Positions 26,838 through 35,703 of a stretch of DNA of 64,000 bases are shown one piece after another. A program made the position numbers and the translations under genes. The stretch comes from Bacteroidota bacterium (lineage in GTDB: Bacteria; Bacteroidota; Bacteroidia; AKYH767-A; 2013-40CM-41-45): positions 1 to 64,000 of the forward strand of contig JADKJP010000006.1 of NCBI GenBank assembly GCA_016720935.1. Reading direction: 5' to 3'. The notes beneath the pieces were generated by a model. It worked only from the letters and a program-made list of their open reading frames with translations, had not been told where the DNA came from and made no database searches. How positions within the stretch are numbered: the first letter of the stretch is position 1; the number at the start of each line of letters is the position of its first letter.

Positions 26838-27224
26838 TCAGGCACCTACGCCAATCAATTTCATATAATCAGCCGCGCTGAGAAGCTGGTCGACTTGTGA
26901 AGGATCGCTCATTTCGATGCGTACCATCCAACCTACCTGATAAGGGTCTTTGTTTACTGATTCCGGTTTTGTTGTGAGTTCTGCGTTCACAGCCAATACT
27001 TTACCGCTAACCGGCATGAACAGATCAGATACCGTTTTCACAGCCTCAACTGTACCGAAAACCGATTCTTTTTCAAGAGTTTCACCCTCAGTTTCGATCT
27101 CAACATAAACGATATCACCCAATTCACTTTGAGCGAAATCAGTAATACCAACTACGGCCTGGTTGCCTTCTACCCGAACCCATTCGTGGTCCTTGGAGTA
27201 CTTCAGATTTTCTGGGAAATTCAT
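26838..27224 (-). CDS. gcvH: Glycine cleavage system H protein
   Basis: GcvH is the lipoylated shuttle of the glycine cleavage complex. The lipoyl lysine is K63 in FGTVEAVKTVSDLF, with the usual ESVKA-like surroundings. The N-terminus MNFPENLKYSKDHEWVRVEG is typical. Length is 128 residues, complete. The other glycine cleavage genes (gcvT, gcvP) are not in the window. It lies between sprA and vanZ on the same strand. Confidence 0.96.
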   Translation of the reverse strand: MNFPENLKYSKDHEWVRVEGNQAVVGITDFAQSELGDIVYVEIETEGETLEKESVFGTVEAVKTVSDLFMPVSGKVLAVNAELTTKPESVNKDPYQVGWMVRIEMSDPSQVDQLLSAADYMKLIGVGA

Positions 27225-27298
27225 GTATTCAATTTTGCCTCAAACGTAGCTGAATTTTAGAAATCAGGCAAACGCTTTTTTCAATAAAAGGGACGATT

Positions 27299-27390
27299 TG
27301 GGATTGTTGATTTTAGATTGTTGATTGCTGATTTTGTCGGGAGTCAGCATCACTCAAACCTGCAACCCGGAACCCGGAAGTCGAAACCCA
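27299..27390. repeat. Short heptamer-like tract between gcvH and sprA
   Basis: Words such as GATTGTTGATTTTAGATTG and CAACCCGGAACCCGGAAG recall the TTAGTTG/AAAATCT and CCGGAACT motifs of the other tracts. It ends at the sprA stop codon (27391-27393). Fewer and less regular copies than elsewhere. Confidence 0.6.
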
Positions 27391-30300
27391 TTATTGCGCC
27401 AGGGTAAACCGAATACTCAGCCCCGCATTCGTATTGCTTGTCGGGTAGCTTGACGAAACAAACGGATTGTTGGAGTTGTATTCGTAGAAAGCGCGGATGT
27501 TGAAACGGTCGTTCAATGGGTAATCGGCGGAGAGTTTAACACCCAGGGTTGTACTTCCTGAGCTTGGCTGATTTGTACCTTCTACCAGCTTACGAAGAAT
27601 AGTAGTATTCTTACGCATACTGAAATCAGCTTTCACTGTAAGGTCGTTACTGAGCTTTTTATTGCCTCCGACTTTGAATGGCAGCGTTACCTTTTTGAAT
27701 TTATAACCCAGTCCTACAACGTATTCTATGCCGCGTACCTCGGTTACCTGGATGTTGGAATATGCCAATGTCAAAGTGCGGTCACGTTTGATTTCAAAAC
27801 GTGTCTGCAGGCTGTTCTTCCAGGTCATGTCAATTCCAATCAATGGAGACAATTGCTCGGCGATAGTGATTTGCTGGATGTCATATTTCGGAATGAAATT
27901 TCCGAGTGTATCTCTGCGGATTGAATTTTCGGAAGGATCACCTTCATACAACAGGTTTTGTGAAAATGAATTGATGCTGTACGTAGAACGATAGCCATGT
28001 GACAAACTAAACGATTGAAGGAAGCTCTGGAAGAATTTCAGTTTCGATAATCCGTCATAGGTAATTCTCCAGTTTGGTTTTGGAATTTTCGGGAAACGAT
28101 TGATGATCTTTTTGTCCGGAGATTTTCCGGAATAAGCGGAAAGGAAGGCATAAGTCAATACTTCCTGCTGAGTCTTACCATATCCGGTATGGAAACCGAG
28201 GGAGTCAACAGTTGAAGGAGTATTTGGATTTTCCGCTGAAAGAATGTTTGAAATCTGTAGCAGATTTGTTTTGAAATCCTCAAAATTCTTATTCGAATAA
28301 TCTTTCGCGTCATTCACAAAATGAGTACTCCAGGTGAGATAAGAAATGGAGAAGTTTCCGGTTTCCGTCGGACCGTAAGAACTAAATTTCCCGTCAGCAC
28401 CGGCACGGAAATATTCATTATGACTCAATGTGTAATTCCTGTTACCGCTCAATTCAATTTTGAGATTCTTGATTGGTTCCACCGATGCACGCAATGTGAG
28501 ATTCTGAAGTTTCGTTGTCGTGAAGAATGAATTGAGTGTCGTATCCTTGGTCAGCCAGTTGTTCTGTATAGCCTCCGGACGCGGGTCTTTCTGACTACCG
28601 AACAGGAATCCCCAACCCGGTGCGCCTTTTCCACCGTTGAAATTCCAGTCTTGTCCAACCCAATCCGGTGTTCCCCTGAATCCGGGTAACATGGTTCCAT
28701 TGGTTTCCTGGTAGGTAACACTTGCAGTCTTCACCATCATGATGAGATTTGCAATGCCTTTGAATACCGGTTCAAGTGGGGATGGGCGTGATATCCTGGT
28801 ACTGTCTTTTTTTCCACCCAAACTATCTGTCGGTAATTTCACTTTCGGTTTATTCCGTTCAGCTCCTTTGGCAGGTGTGTTTTGGTTTATCTTTTTGAAA
28901 TAAGGAATCTTATTGTACAGCGTCGTCATCGTGAAATTGGCATTCACCGCGATGGTCTGTGAGTTTTGCAAGGTATTTCCCCAGGGATTATCCTTGATTC
29001 TGTCATCGATCGTATCGCGATAGAGTGGGGAAGCCTGCCAGCTATAATCACTTCCGTAACGCACATTAGACGCGATCCAGTCAGCTGCCGGAATTTTATT
29101 CAACGGAAGATTATAGGTCACGTTTGCGGCATGATGATAACGTGTGAGACGTCCAAGTCGCTTGAGATTTTCTTTTACAGAATCACGTTCTTCACGAGTA
29201 TCCAATCGTCCTGCAGGTTCATCGATCATCGCGTTCGCGTCAGCATTGAAATCAAGTTTAATAGAACGTGTGAGATCCCAGTTCAGACCGTAATTCCGGG
29301 TCATCGTGTAAGTCTTGATGTAAGTCGGATCAATCTGGAACGCGAAACCCGAATTGTTGCGGAGTTGTGTTTCTGAATAAGTACGGTCAAGACTGGTTCT
29401 GAAATTCAATCCGGATGGAACAGGATTGAAATTAAAGTCCTTGATCAATCGTCCCCATTTCGATTGGATAATCGGATTTGGACTCTTCTCAAAAGGAACA
29501 ATTGGTTTGGATGCATGGTTGTAATTGTACCCAAGCACACCCTGGTATGATTTCGACAGACTATACGAAATGTTATAGTTGCGCTGATAAATTTCTGTGT
29601 AAGCGTAGGTGAAATTCAGATTCTCGACATCATAGATTCTAGACTTCTGAGAGTTGCCGGTTTTTGTTTTCCTTACGTTTGTGAAGTTCAAACTCTTTCG
29701 CTGAGTGTAATCAATCACCTGCTTTTTGATGGAGTCTTTGGTCTCGGTATTCGGACTTGCATCCAGTGCTTTTGTCAAAAGAACATCCGGATCGAGCGGA
29801 TTGTATTGCGGGTTGATGAATGATTCAGAGTAACCGAAGTACATCGGTAATTTGATTCCCGCTTTTTCAGGAATGAATTTTCCCAGTTCGAGTGTGGTGG
29901 AGAAATCATAAGAACTCTTATCCGCTTTGTCGCGTTCACTGACTTTCTTCTCGATACTTCCCCATCCGGAAGTACTGTGGTTACCAACGAGCGACATGGT
30001 TCCCAGATCGGCGAGTTTCGCGGTCACACGAGCTGTTGCTGCCCAGCCTCCTTTTTCATCGAAGTCAGACATCCGTAATTCGTTCACCCAAACTTCAGCG
30101 CAAATTTTCGGGCCATTACCACCCGGATCTTTTGGATTCCGGACTCCAATCATGATGGATCTGATGTTGCTCAGATTCGGTGTTCCTTTCACCGTGATGA
30201 TCCTGTCACCATCAGTAACGAAATACGGTGTTTGGAGAGTGACATTGTTCAGCACCTGCATCGCGTTGTTCCGGCGGAGCTTGGCATCGATTAGTTTCTC

Positions 30301-33300
30301 GAGTTCAATTTCCATGTTGTTCGCTTCCGGCCAGATTTCGGTTGCTCCGGTTGAATTCCATGGAGTAATGACTAACGGAATTTCGTATTCGTAATAGTTG
30401 TCGTTAAAGTCGCTTCCCAGACGAACGAATGCATGCAAATCACCATTCTGTAGCGCATCGTTGGCGCCGCGTGATTCAGCATGGATAAACATTTTCAGCT
30501 TCTTGTAAGCACGGATATCAAGCTGAGTGTTTCGGTAGGCGGCTCTGGCATCACCATCCGCAAGATCACAAACACGCAGTGAAAGGGATTGCTCATTCAA
30601 AGTTGCCAATTGAGTGGTAGAGATATCACGTTCTTTATCGATGCCCGGAGGAAGTACATAAGGCACCGGCTGACGGCTACCGTTTTCTTCGATACTCACA
30701 GATGCAAGATCAAACTGTGTGTTGCCCGGCACTTCGGGAGTCGGACTGTATTCACCGGGCTGAAGGAGGGAATAATTGTAACGTCTCCATTCTCCACGGA
30801 GAAACTCAAGTTTTGCAAAACGGCATACAACCGGTGTTTCAAAGTTTTTCATAAACATCCGTACAAAACGAATGTTTGTCAGATCCACTTCACCGATTGC
30901 TTTTTCCGGACTGCGAATTGGAATTTTAAACTGATACCATTTGATGCTTCCATTGGTATTGTTTGCAAAACGAACAGTAGATTCAATTTCGTCGGTGATA
31001 TAATTTTGACCAACAACCATACTGCCCGGACGAAGATCGATCTGGTATTGATAATAATCTTCACCGGTTTCCATGTTGTTGTCACGGTTGATGTCCTCTG
31101 CATCCGGCAAAGTTGTGGCAGTTGATTGAACACCGTTTATCGTTCCGTTCGCAGGAGAATTTCCTTCCTGTCCGTTGTAACGTTTGTAACGATCCAAAGG
31201 TGAAACGTTATTTGTGCTGTAATCAGGATTCAGGAAATATGAATAGTCATCTGACGACGGGTCACCTGCGACAGAGGTGTAAGCTCCGTTATTGGTACCA
31301 CCGAATTTGTTTCTGATTTTATCGAGGAAAGTTGTACCGAAAAAGTTTTGTTCATCTGCATCGATCAATCCATCTAGACCAACGTCCTGAGCTGTTCTGC
31401 TGGCTGGATCATTGTCAAATGCATTGACAATGGATTGAATGGTTGGATAGCGTCCCCATGTTGAAGAGGCTGTTGTGTAGTTGTTGGTTGGGGCCGGCAA
31501 ACCGTTTTCAAAACTTTTGTGACCATCACGCAGGATGTCTTCAGAAAGACTTCCGAGATTCAGGAACAGATCACCACCGGTTCCATTGTTCGGAGAGCCG
31601 TCGGCAAATGGATCCATCATCCAAAACTGAATGAATTCAATATTGCTCGCTTCGAAATCAGATGTCTCAATCTTTCGCATGATCCCTCCCCAGCGTGTAG
31701 AAGGATCTTTCAAAGTACCATCAATATTCACCCCGGAAGAAAGGGGTAATCCGGTTGCAGTATCTACAGTGGCATCAACATCGTAATTGTATGGCCCGCG
31801 TTCATTCGGATAAAAAGCCATGTTCATACACGTAATACTCTGCGGACCGTTAGGCTGTGATTTGTTTGGGAAAATTTCCGCTTGTGGAATATCACGAACG
31901 AAGTTGTTACTCTGATCATTCGCGTCGATATCGGAGGGAGTGATACCTGGTTGGTTACGCTGGAACAGCGGGTCAACGTAATACCATGCCGTACGGGCAC
32001 GGTTGAAACCGTATGCCAGATTATCCGCGAATTTTCCTTCGAGGAACATACCTTCCTCCTCCTGGCCAAGAGGTAAGCTTGCAAGAAACCAACTGCCCGG
32101 ATTTTTTAAATCCAAAGGTGTAATCGCACCCTCAAAATCGTCCACATAGGAAGTTCCTGCTTTTCCTACAGCCTTGGAGTGACCGGGAACGAGCTGTGCA
32201 AACTCACCGCTCAGAGTGATTGAAGAGGTTTCCTTTGTGTTGTATAATGGTAATTTGTCGAGAAGCTTCGTGATAAAGCGCGAATCGGTACGATAGTTTC
32301 CGTCAACACCCCAAACAGTATTGGAGATTGGTTCGTCTCCGATATTTACTTTTTGTGTTAGTGGTCGTTCTGATAAGTGGAGGATGGTACCACCGATCTG
32401 GAAATCTTTGTTGAAGACATAATCAAACCTGCTACCCATCATGGTTTTGGTCTGCAGGTTGAAAAGAGAATTGCTTTCGAGTGAAATTTTAATCGGTGTA
32501 TTTGATTTCAAAATTCCGTCGTTGATGATTTTCACACGACCAAGAGTATAGTCAACGGTATAGTCAACGTTTTCTGTCAAAGGAACGCCGCCTGCTGTAA
32601 CTTTCACTGATCCTTGTGGTACGTTCACCGCATTCAGAGGAATATCCGAACCGGAAGAACTTTGGTAAGTACCATGCAGCGTGAACTTGTTTTTTTCCGG
32701 TTGCTGCTGCGCTGCTGTTTTTGTTGAATCGTAAAGCGCGTAATAGGCGTACTGATTCGCGAAGTCGGCATCACCCGCGCATTTATTTGCGAGGTAGGAT
32801 CCGAATGGTTCACGAACCGGGAAAATGATTCTGCCGGTTTGCGCATTGATCGTGATCCCTCCGACAAAATCAAACATTCCATCAGGCTGCGGATCACCGT
32901 TTGTATTCAGATCATCAAGATTCAGTAAACGAAGCAGTGGAACACCTTTCACATTTTCGCAACCATCCTGCAGGTAATTGATGTTGCCACCCAGACGGTC
33001 ATCCTGATACAATACATCCAGACGAAAATCTTTTTGCGCGATGTTGTAGCCTCCCAGAGAGTAGATGTTTTTCATCATCAAATCCCAGGTGTAGAATTTC
33101 GGAGTGAAATTCGTACTGCGAAGCAATTTGACATAGATGGCACCCGCACCGGAAGCAGTTGTATTGTTTGTCAATTCACCGACCTGGTGCACACGTCCTC
33201 CTACAGAATATTCAAAGGCAACCGCCAGCACCTGGCCCGGATCGAGTTTAGTGTTAAGGGAAACGTATCCGAGGCGTGAATTGACGGTGTATTCTGAAGG

Positions 33301-34650
33301 TTGCAGCAAACGGGCATTTTCAACTTTTTCCCAGTTACGTCCTTCGTTGAAGTTATTGCTCGCGCCCAAACCACTCAGGATAGAGGAGGCCTGAGAGATA
33401 TCTCGAAAAGTGTTTCGGTATTGTCCGAGTACACCGGGGGCAAACAAGGAGTTGGATGAATCCGAAGGTTCTTGCAAACTTCCCGGGAATGGAATGAGCG
33501 TTTGATTGGTATCCGGCATGTATTCGCCAAGGTCCGCGAAAGCGACGATGTTACGGTTCTGATTGTTTTGTGAGGAGATAAATCCTTTTGGTGTAACCCA
33601 TACTTCGATACGCGTGATGTTGATACCGGATCCGATCCTGTTCAGGTCACGAAGATTGGCATCGTAATTATCTTTGAAATACTGAGCGATGAAGAAGTGA
33701 CGATTGTCCTCGTATTGATCGGCCTTAATGTCAAAGGTGGTTGTCTGCGCACCGCCTTGTACATCGATGGTTTGTGATTTACCTTTTTGCTGAGAGAAAA
33801 TGCTGGTCACCGTCATGCGACCAAACTGCAACTGTGTTTTAATTCCGAACAAACTTTGAGAACCCTGAATCAGCTGACTGTTCAGAGGAAGAGAAACGTT
33901 ACCGGCTTCAATTTTTTTGATGATGTCGTCTTCATAGCCGGTGTATTCCAGCTTCATTTTGTTTTCGAAATCAAAAGTTGCTTCCGTGTTGTAATTTGTA
34001 GTGAGCTTCATCTTATCGCCGATGTTGGCGATCACGTTCATCTGAATCTTTTCCTTGAAGTCAAACGTGGTGACTGTTCTCTGTTTTTCAGGAAGCGCGG
34101 GATTTTGATTCTTGGAGACGTTTATGGCAAAACTTAATTCCGCTGAACCTTGCGGACGAATGTCAATTGTATTACCTCCGAAGATCCTGTCGAACACAAT
34201 ACTGTTCACAGTAATTTTCGGTGCAAAAGCTTTTTTGTTTAGCTGATCATCTTCGGAAGCGCGTTGCTTCCAGTATTCCTTTGTGCTTTTGTTGAATTCA
34301 TGATCCACAAATTCTTCGAACGACATGTAGGAAGGATTCCGGTAAAAGAGTTCCCCCATGTTTTCGTTGATGTTGTACCGGTTGTTATCCGGATCATAAT
34401 CAACAGTAGTTTTGATATTTGCCGGATCTTTTAAATACAAAGGATTGCCCGAACCCGGATTGGAATACGGGTCGCCCATCCTGTCATGGAAAGGATAACG
34501 CAGGTTCAAACTGTCGGAATCAACGACCATAGCAGCCGGTTCCGCAAAGTTTTCCGAGAACAAACCAGCAGGTTTTTCCGCTCCCCACACCGTACTGAGC
34601 ACTGATAATACACTCCCGATCCCGAAAAAATACGTCTTAAAATTCTTCAA
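27391..34650 (-). CDS. sprA: SprA, T9SS outer-membrane translocon protein
   Basis: SprA is the very large outer-membrane barrel through which T9SS substrates pass, and is needed for gliding in gliding species. The product is 2419 residues. A signal peptide covers about residues 1-23. The N-terminal SprA pattern includes PTYMSFEEF-like and AVAFEYSVGG segments, and the long C-terminal half is a series of amphipathic strands ending DRFNIRAFYEYNSNNPF and then IRFTLAQ, as expected for a terminal barrel strand. The start is TTG at 34650; no in-frame ATG lies just upstream. It is cotranscribed, probably, with ruvA upstream. It fits the many T9SS cargo proteins in this window. Confidence 0.97.
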   Translation of the reverse strand: MKNFKTYFFGIGSVLSVLSTVWGAEKPAGLFSENFAEPAAMVVDSDSLNLRYPFHDRMGDPYSNPGSGNPLYLKDPANIKTTVDYDPDNNRYNINENMGELFYRNPSYMSFEEFVDHEFNKSTKEYWKQRASEDDQLNKKAFAPKITVNSIVFDRIFGGNTIDIRPQGSAELSFAINVSKNQNPALPEKQRTVTTFDFKEKIQMNVIANIGDKMKLTTNYNTEATFDFENKMKLEYTGYEDDIIKKIEAGNVSLPLNSQLIQGSQSLFGIKTQLQFGRMTVTSIFSQQKGKSQTIDVQGGAQTTTFDIKADQYEDNRHFFIAQYFKDNYDANLRDLNRIGSGINITRIEVWVTPKGFISSQNNQNRNIVAFADLGEYMPDTNQTLIPFPGSLQEPSDSSNSLFAPGVLGQYRNTFRDISQASSILSGLGASNNFNEGRNWEKVENARLLQPSEYTVNSRLGYVSLNTKLDPGQVLAVAFEYSVGGRVHQVGELTNNTTASGAGAIYVKLLRSTNFTPKFYTWDLMMKNIYSLGGYNIAQKDFRLDVLYQDDRLGGNINYLQDGCENVKGVPLLRLLNLDDLNTNGDPQPDGMFDFVGGITINAQTGRIIFPVREPFGSYLANKCAGDADFANQYAYYALYDSTKTAAQQQPEKNKFTLHGTYQSSSGSDIPLNAVNVPQGSVKVTAGGVPLTENVDYTVDYTLGRVKIINDGILKSNTPIKISLESNSLFNLQTKTMMGSRFDYVFNKDFQIGGTILHLSERPLTQKVNIGDEPISNTVWGVDGNYRTDSRFITKLLDKLPLYNTKETSSITLSGEFAQLVPGHSKAVGKAGTSYVDDFEGAITPLDLKNPGSWFLASLPLGQEEEGMFLEGKFADNLAYGFNRARTAWYYVDPLFQRNQPGITPSDIDANDQSNNFVRDIPQAEIFPNKSQPNGPQSITCMNMAFYPNERGPYNYDVDATVDTATGLPLSSGVNIDGTLKDPSTRWGGIMRKIETSDFEASNIEFIQFWMMDPFADGSPNNGTGGDLFLNLGSLSEDILRDGHKSFENGLPAPTNNYTTASSTWGRYPTIQSIVNAFDNDPASRTAQDVGLDGLIDADEQNFFGTTFLDKIRNKFGGTNNGAYTSVAGDPSSDDYSYFLNPDYSTNNVSPLDRYKRYNGQEGNSPANGTINGVQSTATTLPDAEDINRDNNMETGEDYYQYQIDLRPGSMVVGQNYITDEIESTVRFANNTNGSIKWYQFKIPIRSPEKAIGEVDLTNIRFVRMFMKNFETPVVCRFAKLEFLRGEWRRYNYSLLQPGEYSPTPEVPGNTQFDLASVSIEENGSRQPVPYVLPPGIDKERDISTTQLATLNEQSLSLRVCDLADGDARAAYRNTQLDIRAYKKLKMFIHAESRGANDALQNGDLHAFVRLGSDFNDNYYEYEIPLVITPWNSTGATEIWPEANNMEIELEKLIDAKLRRNNAMQVLNNVTLQTPYFVTDGDRIITVKGTPNLSNIRSIMIGVRNPKDPGGNGPKICAEVWVNELRMSDFDEKGGWAATARVTAKLADLGTMSLVGNHSTSGWGSIEKKVSERDKADKSSYDFSTTLELGKFIPEKAGIKLPMYFGYSESFINPQYNPLDPDVLLTKALDASPNTETKDSIKKQVIDYTQRKSLNFTNVRKTKTGNSQKSRIYDVENLNFTYAYTEIYQRNYNISYSLSKSYQGVLGYNYNHASKPIVPFEKSPNPIIQSKWGRLIKDFNFNPVPSGLNFRTSLDRTYSETQLRNNSGFAFQIDPTYIKTYTMTRNYGLNWDLTRSIKLDFNADANAMIDEPAGRLDTREERDSVKENLKRLGRLTRYHHAANVTYNLPLNKIPAADWIASNVRYGSDYSWQASPLYRDTIDDRIKDNPWGNTLQNSQTIAVNANFTMTTLYNKIPYFKKINQNTPAKGAERNKPKVKLPTDSLGGKKDSTRISRPSPLEPVFKGIANLIMMVKTASVTYQETNGTMLPGFRGTPDWVGQDWNFNGGKGAPGWGFLFGSQKDPRPEAIQNNWLTKDTTLNSFFTTTKLQNLTLRASVEPIKNLKIELSGNRNYTLSHNEYFRAGADGKFSSYGPTETGNFSISYLTWSTHFVNDAKDYSNKNFEDFKTNLLQISNILSAENPNTPSTVDSLGFHTGYGKTQQEVLTYAFLSAYSGKSPDKKIINRFPKIPKPNWRITYDGLSKLKFFQSFLQSFSLSHGYRSTYSINSFSQNLLYEGDPSENSIRRDTLGNFIPKYDIQQITIAEQLSPLIGIDMTWKNSLQTRFEIKRDRTLTLAYSNIQVTEVRGIEYVVGLGYKFKKVTLPFKVGGNKKLSNDLTVKADFSMRKNTTILRKLVEGTNQPSSGSTTLGVKLSADYPLNDRFNIRAFYEYNSNNPFVSSSYPTSNTNAGLSIRFTLAQ

Positions 34651-34759
34651 GGCCTTGTAATTTATTGAATACTAATTCTTTGGGTAAAGATTGGATCGAT
34701 ATTGCCGTTTTTTAAGAAGGCACTAAAATAGCTTTTTTCGGCAAACCTTCACCCGCCTT

Positions 34760-35334
34760 TTAGAGTGATTTTAAGGCTTGTTTAATTAATTCTTCAACAG
34801 TTGAAACCGGGTTCTTTTTCAGGAGAGAATCCAGGGTTTTATCGACAGTATTTCTGGCGAATCCGAGGGTCAGCAAAGCTGCCATCGCTTCGTCTTTCAC
34901 CTTGATATGGGAAAAACTGATGGAACAACCCCGTCTTTTTTCAGCTTCCCTTTTAACTCAAGAATGGCCCTTTGTGCTGTTTTTTCGCCAATTCCCTTGA
35001 TACTTTTAAGTTTTACGACATCCTCAGACACAATACAATTTTCGATTTCGTCCACATTCATAGACGAAAGCATCATGCGGGCCGTATTACAGCCGATACC
35101 GGAAACAGTGATTAATAATCGGAACAGACGTCTTTCATCTTCATCCGCGAAGCCGTATAACGTGTGTGCATCCTCAGTTATTTGAAGGTGCACCAGTATC
35201 CTGATGTTTTCTTCGGCGGTTATTTTTGAATAGGTGTTCAGAGAAATATTTAACAGGTAACCAACACCATGACATTCCACAACAATGGATGCAGGATTTT
35301 TTTCGATGAGACGACCGGTGAGATGATTGAGCAC
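34760..35334 (-). CDS. ruvA: Holliday junction protein RuvA, one frameshift before domain III
   Basis: RuvA binds the four-way junction and loads RuvB. Domain I (MLNHLTGRLIEKNPASIVVE) and the helix-hairpin-helix domain II (GIGCNTARMML, GIGEKTAQRAILELKGKL) are in frame, but the frame stops at 34897. The missing C-terminal domain III (DEAMAALLTLGFARNTVDKTL ... ELIKQALKSL, shown here in two parts) is found in another frame down to the TAA at 34760-34762. The total length, 575 bases, is one less than a multiple of three, so one base is missing, probably in the T5 run near 34910. Domain III is what touches RuvB. The GTG start is at 35334. Sequence error is likely, but a real frameshift would disable RuvAB. 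Confidence 0.85.
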
Positions 35335-35340
35335 GACGAG

Positions 35341-35522
35341 AGTTAGGAGTTATGAATTAGGAATTATGAGTTGAGAATTATGAGTTGAGAATTATGAATT
35401 GAGAATTATGAATTATGAATGGTGAAGAAAATTAGCCGGGTTCAATATTTTCAATCAGCAATCAGCAATCAACAATCAGCAATCAACAATCATCAATCAA
35501 CAATCATCAATCATCAATTAAC
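35341..35522. repeat. Heptamer tracts GAATTATGAATT and CAATCAN
   Basis: 35341-35422 holds repeats of 14 bases (two 7-base units) like GAATTATGAGTTGA. 35452-35522 holds about ten copies of CAATCAN, where N is A, G or T. The tract begins 7 bases upstream of the ruvA start and fills the gap to maeB. Confidence 0.95.
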
Positions 35523-35649
35523 AAATCAATGCGAATGTACTAAAAACCCCCCAAAATACTGATGTACAGCAGTGATTTGAAAAACTGAAATTCTTTAATT
35601 ACTGAATTATTTTTTAAGGTTTAAAAAATATTGATTTTGAAATAATAAA

Positions 35650-35680
35650 AAAAGCCGGAGATTTTGCTCCGGCTTTTATG
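35650..35680. terminator. Terminator downstream of maeB
   Basis: The stem AAAAGCCGGAG (35650-35660) pairs with CTCCGGCTTTT (35667-35677), loop 6 bases. It lies 24 bases after the maeB stop on the minus strand and has A/T runs on both sides, so it may work in both directions. Confidence 0.85.
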
Positions 35681-35703
35681 AAAAAGTGTTTTGTGAAATT
35701 CAA

